Made by a program: the position numbers and the translations under genes
In this document: positions 9,931-23,889 of the stretch, piece after piece
How the letters are laid out: every line of letters starts with the position of its first letter
Numbering within the stretch: the first letter of the stretch is position 1
Notes under the pieces: model-generated
Told to the model about the DNA's origin: nothing
The model's database searches: none
What the model saw: only the letters and a program-made list of their open reading frames with translations
Origin: Cavia porcellus
Lineage: Eukaryota > Chordata > Mammalia > Rodentia > Caviidae
Assembly: GCF_034190915.1 (NCBI RefSeq)
Contig: NW_026947704.1
Coordinates: 186,001-250,000, forward strand
Direction: 5' to 3'
Length of the DNA stretch: 64,000 nt

Positions 9931-12581
9931 TGGGAGTGAGAAAAACATCACGGGGTGGTGCGCATTGTGTGGGTGTGTGTTACATTACATTCACTAGTGG
10001 GAGTGAGAAAAACATCACGGGGTGGTGCGCATTGTGTGGGTTTGTGTTACATTACATTCACTAGTCGGAGTGAGAAAAACATCACGGGGTGGTGCGCATT
10101 GTGTGGGTGTGTGTTACATTACATTCACTAGTGGGAGTGAGAAAAACATCACGGGGTGGTGCGCATTGTATGGGTGTGTGTTACATTAGATTCACTAGTG
10201 GGAGTGAGAAAAACATCACGGGGTGGTGCGCATTGTGTGGGTGTGTGTTACATTAGATTCACTAGTGGGAGTGAGAAAAACATCACGGGGTGGTGCGCAT
10301 TGTATGGGTGTGTGTTACATTAGATTCACTAGTGGGAGTGAGAAAAACATCACGGGGTGGTGCGCATTGTATGGGTGTGTGTTACATTAGATTCACTAGT
10401 GGGAGTGAGACAAACATCACGGGGTGGTGCGCATTGTATGGGTGTGTGTTACATTACATTCACTAGTAGGAGTGAGAAAAACATCACGGGGTGGTGCGCA
10501 TTGTATGGGTGTGTGTTACATTACATTCACTAGTAGGAGTGAGAAAAACATCACGGGGTGGTGCGCATTGTATGGGTGTGTGTTACATTACATTCACTAG
10601 TAGGAGGGTGAAAAACATCACGGGGTGGTGCGCATTGTATGGGTGTGTGTTACATTACATTCACTAGTAGGAGTGAGAAAAACATCACGGGGTGTTGCGC
10701 ATTGTATGGGTGTGTGTTACATTACATTAACTAGTAGGAGTGAGAAAAACATCACGGGGTGGTGCGCATTGTATGGGTGTGTGTTACATTACATTCACTA
10801 GTAGGAGTGAGAAAAACATCACGGGGTGGTGCGCATTGTATGGGTGTGTGTTACATTAGATTCACTAGTAGGAGTGAGAAAAACATCACGGGGTGGTGCG
10901 CATTGTATGGGTGTGTGTTACATTACATTCACTAGTAGGAGTGAGAAAAACATCACGGGGTGGTGCGCATTGTATGGGTGTGTGTTACATTACATTCACT
11001 ATTAGGAGTGAGAAAAACTTCACGGGGTGGTGCGCATTGAATGGGTGTGTGTTACATTACATTCACTAGTAGGAGTGAGAAAAACATCACGGGGTGGTGC
11101 GCATTGTATGGGTGTGTGTTACATTACATTCACTAGTAGCAGTGAGAAAAACATCACGGGGTGGTGCGCATTGTATGGGTGTGTGTTACATTACATTCAC
11201 TAGTACGAGTGAGAAAAACATCACGGGGTGGTGCGCATTGTATGGGTGTGTGTTACATTACATTCACTAGTGGGAGTGAGAAAAACATCACGGGGTGGTG
11301 CGCATTGTGTGGGTGTGTGTTACATTACATTCACTAGTGGGAGTGAGAAAAACATCACGGGGTGGTGCGCATTGTGTGGGTTTGTGTTACATTACATTCA
11401 CTAGTCGGAGTGAGAAAAACATCACGGGGTGGTGCGCATTGTGTGGGTGTGTGTTACATTACATTCACTAGTGGGAGTGAGAAAAACATCACGGGGTGGT
11501 GCGCATTGTATGGGTGTGTGTTACATTAGATTCACTAGTGGGAGTGAGAAAAACATCACGGGGTGGTGCGCATTGTGTGGGTGTGTGTTACATTAGATTC
11601 ACTAGTGGGAGTGAGAAAAACATCACGGGGTGGTGCGCATTGTATGGGTGTGTGTTACATTAGATTCACTAGTGGGAGTGAGAAAAACATCACGGGGTGG
11701 TGCACATTGTATGGGTGTGTGTTACATTAGATTCACTAGTGGGAGTGAGACAAACATCACGGGGTGGTGCGCATTGTATGGGTGTGTGTTACATTACATT
11801 CACTAGTAGGAGTGAGAAAAACATCACGGGGTGGTGCGCATTGTATGGGTGTGTGTTACATTACATTCACTAGTAGGAGTGAGAAAAACATCACGGGGTG
11901 GTGCGCATTGTATGGGTGTGTGTTACATTACATTCACTAGTAGGAGGGAGAAAAACATCACGGGGTGGTGCGCATTGTATGGGTGTGTGTTACATTACAT
12001 TCACTAGTAGGAGTGAGAAAAACATCACGGGGTGTTGCGCATTGTATGGGTGTGTGTTACATTACATTAACTAGTAGGAGTGAGAAAAACATCACGGGGT
12101 GGTGCGCATTGTATGGGTGTGTGTTACATTACATTCACTAGTAGGAGTGAGAAAAACATCACGGGGTGGTGCGCATTGTATGGGTGTGTGTTACATTAGA
12201 TTCACTAGTAGGAGTGAGAAAAACATCACGGGGTGGTGCGCATTGTATGGGTGTGTGTTACATTACATTCACTAGTAGGAGTGAGAAAAACATCACGGTG
12301 TGGTGCGCATTGTATGGGTGTGTGTTACATTACATTCACTATTAGGAGTGAGAAAAACTTCACGGGGTGGTGCGCATTGAATGGGTGTGTGTTACATTAC
12401 ATTCACTAGTAGGAGTGAGAAAAACATCACGGGGTGGTGCGCATTGTATGGGTGTGTGTTACATTACATTCACTAGTAGCAGTGAGAAAAACATCACGGG
12501 GTGGTGCGCATTGTATGGGTGTGTGTTACATTACATTCACTAGTAGGAGTGAGAAAAACATCACGGGGTGGTGCGCATTGT
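9902..12581 (+). repeat. Tandem duplication of a 20-unit (1340-bp) block
   Basis: The copies are 9902-11241 and 11242-12581. Six independent rare variants recur at exactly 1340 bp: TTTGTGTT (10041/11381), GACAAAC (10411/11751 at the C), GGAGGG (10604/11944), GGTGTTGCGC (10691/12031), ATTAACTAG, and ACTATTAGG (10997/12337). The copies differ at only a few sites, for example GGGTGAAA versus GGGAGAAA. Confidence 0.92.
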
Positions 12582-12952
12582 ATGGGTGTGTGTTACATTA
12601 CATTCACTAGTAGGAGTGAGAAAAACATCACGGCGTGGTGCGCATTGTATGGGTGTGTGTTACATTACATTCATTACTAGCAGTGAGAAAAACATCACGG
12701 GGTGGTGCGCATTGTATGGGTGTGTGTTACATTACATTCACTAGTAGGAGTGAGAAAAACATCACGGGGTGGTGCGCATTGTATGGGTGTGTGTTACGTT
12801 ACATTCACTAGTAGGAGTGAGAAAAACATCACCGGGTGGTGCGCATTGTATGGGTGTGTGTTACGTTACATTCACTAGTAGGAGTGAGAAAAACATCACG
12901 GGGTGGTGCGCGTTGTATGGGTGTGTGTTACGTTACATTCACTAGTAGGAGT
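12263..12952 (+). repeat. Satellite cassette A, copy 2
   Basis: Same variant chain as 6641-7330, including CACGGCGTGG at 12629 and ATTACTAGCAG at 12673. It overlaps the end of the 20-unit duplication. It differs by a GCGCGTTG change near 12908 that copy 1 lacks but copy 3 shares. Confidence 0.85.
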
Positions 12953-14806
12953 GAGAAAAACATCACGGGGTGGTGCGCATTGTATGGGTGTGTGTTACAT
13001 TACATTCACTAGTAGGAGTGAGAAAAACATCACGGGGTGGTGCGCATTGTATGGGTGTGTGTTACATTAGATTCACTAGTGGGAGTGAGAAAAACATCAC
13101 GGGGTGGTGCGCATTGTATGGGTGTGTGTTACATTACATTCACTAGTGGGAGTGAGAAAAACATCACGGGGTGGTGCGCATTGTATGGGTGTGTGTTACA
13201 TTACATTCACTATTAGGAGTGAGAAAACCTTCACGGGGTGGTGCGCATTGAATGGGTGTGTGTTACATTACATTGACTAGTAGCAGTGAGAAAAACATCA
13301 CGGGGTGGTGCGCATTGTATGGGTGTGTGTTACATTACATTCACTAGTAGGAGTGAGAAAAACATCACGGGGTGGTGCGCATTGTATGGGTGTGTGTTAC
13401 ATTACATTCACTAGTAGCAGTGAGAAAAACATCACGGGGTGGTGCGCATTGTATGGGTGTGTGTTACATTACATTCACTAGTAGGAGTGAGAAAAACATC
13501 ACGGGGTGGTGCGCATTGTATGGGTGTGTGTTACATTACGTTCACTAGTAGGAGAGAGAAAAACATCACGGGGTGGTGCTCATTGTATGGGTGTGTGTTA
13601 CAATACGTTCACTAGTAGGAGTGAGAAAAACATCACGGGGTGGTGCGCATTGTATGGGTGTGTGTTACATTACATTCACTAGTAGGAGTGAGAAAAACAT
13701 CACGGGGTGGTGCGCATTGTATGGGTGTGTGTTACATTACATTCACTAGTAGGAGTGAGAAAAACATCACGGGATGGTGCGCATTGTATGGGTGTGTTAC
13801 ATTACATTCACTAGTAGGAGTGAAAAAAACATCACGGGGTGGTGCGCATTGTGTGGGTGTGTGTTACATTACATTCACTAGTGGGAGTGAGAAAAACATC
13901 ACGGGGTGGTGCACATTGTGTGGGTGTGTGTTACATTACATTCACTAGTGGGAGTGAGAAAAACATCACGGGGTGGTGCGCATTGTGTGGGTGTGTGTTA
14001 CATTACATTCACTAGTGGGAGTGAGAAAAACATCACGGGGTGGTGCGCATTGTGTGGGTGTGTGTTACATTACATTCACCAGTGGGAGTGAGAAAAACAT
14101 CACGGGGTGGTGCGCATTGTGTGGGTGTGTGTTACATTACATTCACTAGTGGGAGTGAGAAAAACATCACGGGGTGGTGCGCATTGTGTGGGTGTGTGTT
14201 ACATTACATTCACTAGTGGGAGTGAGAAAAACATCACGGGGTGGTGCGCATTGTGTGGGTGTGTGTTACATTACATTCACTAGTGGGAGTGAGAAAAACA
14301 TCACGGGGTGGTGCGCATTGTGTGGGTGTGTGTTACATTACATTCACTAGTGGGAGTGAGAAAAACATCACGGGGTGGTGCGCATTGTATGGGTGTGTGT
14401 TACATTAGATTCACTAGTGGGAGTGAGAAAAACATCACGGGGTGGTGCGCATTGTGTGGGTGTGTGTTACATTAGATTCACTAGTGGGAGTGAGAAAAAC
14501 ATCACGGGGTGGTGCGCATTGTATGGGTGTGTCTTACATTAGATTCACTAGTGGGAGTGAGAAAAACATCACGGGGTGGTGCGCATTGTATGGGTGTGTG
14601 TTACATTAGATTCACTAGTGGGAGTGAGACAAACATCACGGGGTGGTGCGCATTGTATGGGTGTGTGTTACATTACATTCACTAGTAGGAGTGAGAAAAA
14701 CATCACGGGGTGGTGCGCATTGTATGGTTGTGTGTTACATTAGATTCACTAGTAGGAGTGAGAAAAACATCACGGGGTGGTGCGCATTGTATGGGTGTGT
14801 GTTACA

Positions 14807-15496
14807 TTACATTCACTAGTAGGAGTGAGAAAAACATCACGGGGTGGTGCGCATTGTATGGGTGTGTGTTACATTACATTCACTATTAGGAGTGAGAAAA
14901 ACTTCACGGGGTGGTGCGCATTGAATGGGTGTGTGTTACATTACATTCACTAGTAGGAGTGAGAAAAACATCACGGGGTGGTGCGCATTGTATGGGTGTG
15001 TGTTACATTACATTCACTAGTAGCAGTGAGAAAAACATCACGGGGTGGTGCGCATTGTATGGGTGTGTGTTACATTACATTCACTAGTAGGAGTGAGAAA
15101 AACATCACGGGGTGGTGCGCATTGTATGGGTGTGTGTTACATTACATTCACTAGTAGGAGTGAGAAAAACATCACGGCGTGGTGCGCATTGTATGGGTGT
15201 GTGTTACATTACATTCATTACTAGCAGTGAGAAAAACATCACGGGGTGGTGCGCATTGTATGGGTGTGTGTTACATTACATTCACTAGTAGGAGTGAGAA
15301 AAACATCACGGGGTGGTGCGCATTGTATGGGTGTGTGTTACGTTACATTCACTAGTAGGAGTGAGAAAAACATCACCGGGTGGTGCGCATTGTATGGGTG
15401 TGTGTTACGTTACATTCACTAGTAGGAGTGAGAAAAACATCACGGGGTGGTGCGCGTTGTATGGGTGTGTGTTACGTTACATTCACTAGTAGGAGT
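14807..15496 (+). repeat. Satellite cassette A, copy 3
   Basis: Same chain again, with ACTATTAGG at 14881, CACGGCGTGG at 15173 and ATTACTAGCAG at 15217; it has one extra TTACGTTAC unit. A partial fourth copy without the first part lies at about 16714-17040, exactly 1541 bp (23 units) after the same markers here. Confidence 0.85.
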
Positions 15497-17383
15497 GAGA
15501 AAAACATCACGGGGTGGTGCGCGTTGTATGGGTGTGTGTTACGTTACATTCACTAGTAGGAGTGAGAAAAACATCACGGGTTGGTGCGCATTGTATGGGT
15601 GTGTGTTACATTACATTCACTAGTAGGAGTGAGAAAAACATCACGGGGTGGTGCGCATTGTATGGGTGTGTGTTACATTAGATTCACTAGTAGGAGTGAG
15701 AAAAACATCACGGGGTGGTGCGCATTGTATGGGTGTGTGTTACACTACATTCACTAGTGGGAGTGAGAAAAACATCACGGGGTGGTGCGCATTGTATGGG
15801 TGTGTGTTACACTACATTCACTAGTGGGAGTGAGAAAAACATCACGGGGTGGTGCGCATTGTGTGGGTGTGTGTTACATTACATTCACTAGTAGGAGTGA
15901 GAAAAACATCACGGGGTGGTGCGCATTGTGTGGGTGTGTGTTACATTACATTCACTAGTAGGTGTGAGAAAAACATCACGGGGTGGTGCGCATTGTGTGG
16001 GTGTGTGTTACATTACATTCACCAGTGGGAGTGAGAAAAACATCACCGGGTGGTGCGCATTGTGTGGGTGTGTGTTACATTACATTCACTAGTGGGAGTG
16101 AGAAAAACATCACGGGGTGGTGCGCATTGTGTGGGTGTGTGTTACATTACATTCACTAGTGGGAGTGAGAAAAACATCACGGGGTGGTGCGCATTGTGTG
16201 GGTGTGTGTTACATTACATTCACTAGTGGGAGTGAGAAAAACATCACGGGGTGGTGCGCATTGTATGGGTGTGTGTTACATTAGATTCACTAGTGGGAGT
16301 GAGAAAAACATCACGGGGTGGTGCGCATTGTATGGGTGTGTGTTACATTACATTCACTAGTGGGAGTGAGAAAAACATCACGGGGTGGTGCGCATTGTGT
16401 GGGTGTGTGTTACATTAGATTCACTAGTGGGAGTGAGAAAAACATCACGGGGTGGTGCGCATTGTATGGGTGTGTGTTACATTAGATTCACTAGTGGGAG
16501 TGAGAAAAACATCACGGGGTGGTGCGCACTGTATGGGTGTGTGTTACATTAGATTCACTAGTGGGAGTGAGACAAACATCACGGGGTGGTGCGCATTGTA
16601 TGGGTGTGTGTTACATTACATTCACTAGTGGGAGTGAGAAAAACATCACGGGGTGGTGCGCACTGTATGGGTGTGTGTTACATTACATTCACTAGTAGGA
16701 GTGAGAAAAACATCACGGCGTGGTGCGCATTGTATGGGTGTGTGTTACATTACATTCATTACTAGCAGTGAGAAAAACATCACGGGGTGGTGCGCATTGT
16801 ATGGGTGTGTGTTACATTACATTCACTAGTAGGAGTGAGAAAAACATCACGGGGTGGTGCGCATTGTATGGGTGTGTGTTACGTTACATTCACTAGTAGG
16901 AGTGAGAAAAACATCACCGGGTGGTGCGCATTGTATGGGTGTGTGTTACGTTACATTCACTAGTAGGAGTGAGAAAAACATCACGGGGTGGTGCGCGTTG
17001 TATGGGTGTGTGTTACGTTACATTCACTAGTAGGAGTGAGAAAAACATCACGGGGTGGTGCGCATTGTATGGGTGTGTGTTACATTACATTCACTAGTAG
17101 GAGTGAGAAAAACATCACGGGGTGGTGCGCATTGTATGGGTGTGTGTTACATTACATTCACTAGTAGGAGTGAGAAAAACATCACGGGGTGGTGCGCATT
17201 GTATGGGTGTGTGTTACATTACATTCACTAGTGGGAGTGAGAAAAACATCACGGGGTGGTGCGCATTGTATGGGTGTGTGTTACACTACATTCACTAGTG
17301 GGAGTGAGAAAAACATCACGGGGTGGTGCGCATTGTATGGGTGTGTGTTACATTACATTCACTAGTGGGAGTGAGAAAAACAT

Positions 17384-20300
17384 CACGGGTTGGTGCGCAT
17401 TGTATGGGTGTGTGTTACACTAGATTCACTAGTGGGAGTGAGAAAAACATCACGGGTTGGTGTGCATTGTATGGGTGTGTGTTACATTACATTCACTAGT
17501 AGGTGTGAGAAAAACATCACGGGGTGGTGCGCATTGTGTGGGTGTGTGTTACATTACATTCACCAGTGGGAGTGAGAAAAACATCACGGGGTGGTGCGCA
17601 TTGTATGGGTGTGTGTTACATTAGATTCACCAGTAGGAGTGAGAAAAACATCACGGGGTGGTGCGCATTGTATGGGTGTGTCTTACATTAGATTCACTAG
17701 TAGGAGTGAGAAAAACATCACGGGGTGGTGCGCATTGTATGGGTGTGTCTTACATTACATTCACTAGTAGGAGTGAGAAAAACATCACGGGGTGGTGCGC
17801 ATTGTATGGGTGTGTGTTACATTACATTCACTAGTAGGAGTGAGAAAAACATCACGGGGTGCTGGGCATTGTATGGGTGTGTGTTACATTACATTCACTA
17901 GTAGGAGTGAGAAAAACATCACGGGGTGGTGCGCATTGTATGGGTGTGTGTTACATTACATTCACTAGTAGGAGTGAGAAAAACATCACGGGGTGGTGCG
18001 CTTTGTATGGGTGTGTGTTACATTACATTCACTAGTAGGAGTGAGAAAAACATCACGGGGTGGTGCGCATTGTATGGGTGTGTGTTACATTACATTCACT
18101 AGTAGGAGTGAGAAAAACATCACGTGGTGGTGCGCATTGTATGGGTGTGTGTTACATTACATTCACTAGTAGGAGTGAGAAAAACATCACGGGGTGGTGC
18201 GCATTGTATGGGTGTGTTTACATTACATTCACTAGTAGGAGTGAGAAAAACATCACGGGGTGGTGCGCATTGTATGGGTGTGTGTTACATTACATTCACT
18301 AGTAGGAGTGAGAAAAACATCACGGGGTGGTGCGCATTGTATGGGTGTGTGTTACATTACATTCACTAGTAGGAGTGAGAAAAACATCACGGGGTGGTGC
18401 GCATTGTATGGGTGTGTGTTACATTACATTCACTAGTAGGAGTGAGAAAAACATCACGGGGTGGTGCGCCTTGATTGGGTGTGTGTTACATTACATTCAC
18501 TAGTAGGAGTGAGAAAAACATCACGGGGTGGTGCGCATTGTATGGGTGTGTGTTACATTACATTCACTAGTAGGAGTGAGAAAAACATCACGGGGTGGTG
18601 CGCATTGTATGGGTGTGTGTTACATTACATTCACTAGTAGGAGTGAGAAAAACATCACGGGGTGGTGCGCATTGTATGGGTGTGTGTTACATTACATTCA
18701 CTAGTAGGAGTGAGAAAAACATCACGGGGTGGTGCGCATTGTATGGGTGTGTGTTACACTACATTCACTAGTAGGAGTGAGAAACACATCACGGGGTGGT
18801 GCGCATTGTATGGGTGTGTGTTACACTACATTCACTAGTAGGAGTGAGAAAAACATCACGGGGTGGTGCGCATTGTATGGGTGTGTGTTACATTACATTC
18901 ACTAGTGGGAGTGAGAAAAACATCACGGGGTGGTGCGCATTGTATGGGTGTGTGTTACACTACATACACTAGTGGGAGTGAGAAAAACATCACGGGGTGG
19001 TGCGCATTGTATGGGTGTGTGTTACACTAGATTCACTAGTGGGAGTGAGAAAAACATCACGGGGTGGTGCGCATTTTATGGGTGTGTGTTACACTAGATT
19101 GACTAGTAGGAGTGAGAAAAACATCACGGGGTGGTGCGCATTGTATGGGTGTGTGTTACATTACTTTGACTAGTAGGAGTGAGAAAAACATCACGGGGTG
19201 GTGCGCATTGTATGGGTGTGTGTTACATTACATTCACTAGTAGGAGTGAGAAAAACATCACGGGGTGGTGCGCATTGTATGGGTGTGTGTTACATTACAT
19301 TCACTAGTAGGAGTGAGAAAAACATCACGGGGTTGTGCGCATTGTATGGGTGTGTGTTAAATTACATTCACTAGTAGGAGTGAGAAAAACATCACGGGGT
19401 GGTGCGCATTGTATGGGTGTGTGTTACATTACATTCACTACTAGCAGTGAGAAAAACATCACGGGGTGGTGCGCATTGTATGGGTGTGTGTTACATTACA
19501 TTCACTAGTAGGAGTGAGAAAAACATCACGGGGTGGTGCGCATTGTATGGGTGTGTGTTACATTACATTCACTAGTTGGAGTGAGAAAAACATCACGGGG
19601 TGGTGCGCATTGTATCGTGTGTGTTACATTACATTCACTAGTAGGAGTGAGAAAAACATCACGGGGTGGTGCGCATTGTATGGGGGTGTGTTACATTACA
19701 TTCACTAGTGGGAGTGAGAAAAACATCACGGGGTGGTGCGCATTGTATGGGTGTGTGTTACATTACATTCACTAGTGGGAGTGAGAAAAACATCACGGGT
19801 TGGTGCGCATTGTATGGGTGTGTGTTACACTAGATTCACTAGTGGGAGTGAGAAAAACATCACGGGTTGGTGTGCATTGTATGGGTGTGTGTTACATTAC
19901 ATTCACTAGTAGGAGTGAGAAAAACATCACGGGGTGGTGCGCATTGTATGGGTGTGTGTTACATTAGATTCACTAGTAGGAGTGAGAAAAACATCACGGG
20001 GTGGTGCGCATTGTATGGGTGTGTCTTACATTAGATTCACTAGTAGGAGTGAGAAAAACATCACGGGGTGGTGCGCATTGTATGGGTGTGTCTTACATTA
20101 CATTCACTAGTAGGAGTGAGAAAAACATCACGGGGTGGTGCGCATTGTATGGGTGTGTGTTACATTACATTCACTAGTAGGAGTGAGAAAAACATCACGG
20201 GGTGGTGGGCATTGTATGGGTGTGTGTTACATTACATTCACTAGTAGGAGTGAGAAAAACATCACGGGGTGGTGGGCATTGTATGGGTGTGTGTTACATT

Positions 20301-22070
20301 ACATTCACTAGTAGGAGTGAGAAAAACATCACGGGGTGGTGCGCATTGTATGGGTGTGTGTTACATTACATTCACTAGTAGGAGTGAGAAAAACATCACG
20401 GGGTGGTGCCCATTGTATGGGTGTGTGTTACATTATATTCACTAGTAGGAGTGAGAAAAACATCACGGGGTGGTGCGCATTGTATGGGTGTGTGTTACAT
20501 TACATTCACTAGTAGGAGTGAGAAAAACATCACGTGGTGGTGCGCATTGTATGGGTGTGTGTTACATTACATTCACTAGTAGGAGTGAGAAAAACATCAC
20601 GGGGTGGTGCGCATTGTATGGGTGTGTGTTACATTACATTCACTAGTAGGAGTGAGAAAAACATCACGGGGTGGTGCGCATTGTATGGGTGTGTGTTACA
20701 TTACATTCACTAGTAGGAGTGAGAAAAACATCACGGGGTGGTGCGCATTGTATGGGTGTGTGTTACATTACATTCACTAGTAGGAGTGAGAAAAACATCA
20801 CGGGGTGGTGCGCATTGTATGGGTGTGTGTTATATTACATTCACTAGTAGGAGTGAGAAAAACATCACGGGGTGGTGCGCATTGATTGGGTGTGTGTTAC
20901 ATTACATTCACTAGTAGGAGTGAGAAAAACATCACGGGGTGGTGCGCATTGTATGGGTGTGTGTTACATTACATTCACTAGTAGGAGTGAGAAAAACATC
21001 ACGGGGTGGTGCGCATTGTATGGGTGTGTGTTACATTACATTCACTAGTAGGAGTGAGAAAAACATCACGGGGTGGTGCGCATTGTATGGGTGTGTGTTA
21101 CACTACATTCACTAGGGGGAGTGAGAAACACATCACGGGGTGGTGCGCATTGTATGGGTGTGTGTTACACTACATTCACTAGTGGGAGTGAGAAAAACAT
21201 CACGGGGTGGTGCGCATTGTATGGGTGTGTGTTACATTACATTCACTAGTGGGAGTGAGAAAAACATCACGGGGTGGTGCGCATTGTATGGGTGTGTGTT
21301 ACACTACATACACTAGTGGGAGTGAGAAAAACATCACGGGGTGGTGCGCATTGTATGGGTGTGTGTTACACTAGATTCACTAGTGGGAGTGAGAAAAACA
21401 TCACGGGGTGGTGCGCATTTTATGGGTGTGTGTTACACTAGATTGACTAGTAGGAGTGAGAAAAACATCACGGGGTGGTGCGCATTGTATGGGTGTGTGT
21501 TACATTACTTTGACTAGTAGGAGTGAGAAAAACATCACGGGGTGGTGCGCATTGTATGGGTGTGTGTTACATTACATTCACTAGTAGGAGTGAGAAAAAC
21601 ATCACGTGGTGGTGCGCATTGTATGGGTGTGTGTTACATTACATTCACTAGTAGGAGTGAGAAAAACATCACGGGGTTGTGCGCATTGTATGGGTGTGTG
21701 TTACATTACATTCACTAGTAGGAGTGAGAAAAACATCACGGGGTGGTGCGCATTGTATGGGTGTGTGTTACATTACATTCACTACTAGCAGTGAGAAAAA
21801 CATCACGGGGTGGTGCGCATTGTATGGGTGTGTGTTACATTACATTCACTAGTTGGAGTGAGAAAAACATCACGGGGTGGTGCGCATTGTATCGTGTGTG
21901 TTACATTACATTCACTAGTAGGAGTGAGAAAATCATCACGGGGTGGTGCGCATTGTATGGGGGTGTGTTACATTACATTCACTAGTGGGAGTGAGAAAAA
22001 CATCACGGGGTGGTGCGCATTGTATGGGTGTGTGTTACATTACATTCACTAGTGGGAGTGAGAAAAACAT
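17384..22070 (+). repeat. Near-tandem duplication of a 35-36-unit block
   Basis: Copies are about 17384-19793 and 19794-22070. Shared rare markers are paired CACGGGTTGG units (17384/19794), TGTCTTACATTAG, CACGTGGTGG, TTGATTGGG (about 18470/20881), TACATACACT (18961/21305), ACTTTGACTAG, ACTACTAGCAG, and the 66-bp GTATCGTGTG unit. The offset is 2344 bp over most of the block and 2410 bp at its left edge, so one unit was gained or lost since the duplication. Confidence 0.88.
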
Positions 22071-23889
22071 CACGGGGTGGTGCGCATTGTATGGGTGTGT
22101 GTTACATTACATTCACTAGTAGGAGTGAGAAAAACATCACGGGGTGGTGCGCATTGTATGGGTGTGTGTTACATTACATTCACTAGTAGGAGTGAGAAAA
22201 ACATCACGGGGTGGTGCGCATTGTATGGGTGTGTGTTACATTACATTCACTAGTAGGAGTGAGAAAAACATCACGGGGTGGTGCGCATTGTATGGGTGTG
22301 TGTTACATTACATTCACTAGTAGGAGTGAGAAAAACATCACGGGGTGGTGCACATTGTTTGGGTGTGTGTTACATTACATTCACTAGTAGGAGTGAGAAA
22401 AACATCACGGGGTGGTGCGCATTGTATGGGTGTGAGTTACATTAGATTCACTAGTAGGAGTGAGAAAAACATCACGGGGTGGTGCGCATTGTATGGGTGT
22501 GTGTTACATTAGATTCACTAGTAGGAGTGAGAAAAACATCACGGGGTGGTGCGCATTGTATGGGTGTGTGTTACATTACATTCACTAGTAGAAGTGAGAA
22601 AAACATCACGGGGTGGTGCGCATTGCATGGGTGTGTGTTACATTACATTCACTAGTAGGAGTGAGAAAAAATTCACGGGGTGGTGCGCATTGCATGGTTG
22701 TGTCTTACATTACATTCACTAGTAGGAGTGAGAAAAACATCACGGGGTGGTGCGCATTGCATGGGTGTGTGTTACATTACATTAACTAGTAGGAGTGAGA
22801 AAAACATCATGGGGTGGTGCGCATTGTATGGGTGTGTGTTACATTACATTCACTAGTAGGAGTGAGAAAAACATCACGGGGTGGTGCGCATTGTATGGGT
22901 GTGTGTTACATTAGATTCACTAGTAGGAGTGAGAAAAACATCACGGGGTGGTGCGCATTGTATGGGTGTGTGTTACATTACATTCACTAGTAGGAGTGAG
23001 AAAAACATCACGGGGTGGTGCGCATTGTATGGGTGTGTGTTACATTACATTCACTATTAGGAGTGAGAAAAACTTCACGGGGTGGTGCGCATTGAATGGG
23101 TGTGTGTTACATTACATTCACTAGTAGCAGTGAGAAAAACATCACGGGGTGGTGCACATTGTATGGGTGTGTGTTACATTACATTCACTAGTAGCAGTGA
23201 GAAAAACATCACGGGGTGGTGCGCATTGTATGGGTGTGTGTTACATTACATTCACTAGTAGCAGTGAGAAAAACATCACGGGGTGGTGCGCATTGTATGG
23301 GTGTGTGTTACATTACATTCACTAATAGGAGTGAGAAAAACATCACGGGGTGGTGCGCATTGTATGGGTGTGTGTTACATTACATTCACTAGTAGGAGAG
23401 AGAAAAACATCACGGGGTGGTGCTCATTGTATGGGTGTGTGTTACATTACATTCACTAGTAGGAGTGAGAAAAACATCACGGGGTGGTGCGCATTGTATG
23501 GGTGTGTGTTACATTACATTCACTAGTAGGAGTGAGAAAAACATCACGGGGTGGTGCGCATTGTATGGGTGTGTGTTACATTACATTCACTAGTAGGAGT
23601 GAGAAAAACATCACGGGGTGGTGCGCATTGTATGGGTGTGTGTTACATTACATTCAGTAGTGGGAGTGAGAAAAACATCACGGGGTGGTGCGCATTGTAT
23701 GGGTGTGTGTTACATTACATTCACTAGTGGGAGTGAGAAAAACATCACGGGGTGGTGCGCATTGTATGGGTGTGTCTTACATTACATTCACTAGTAGGAG
23801 TGAGAAAAACATCATGGGGTGGTGCGCATTGTATGGGTGTGTCTTACATTACATTCACTAGTAGGAGTGAGAAAAACATCACGGGGTGG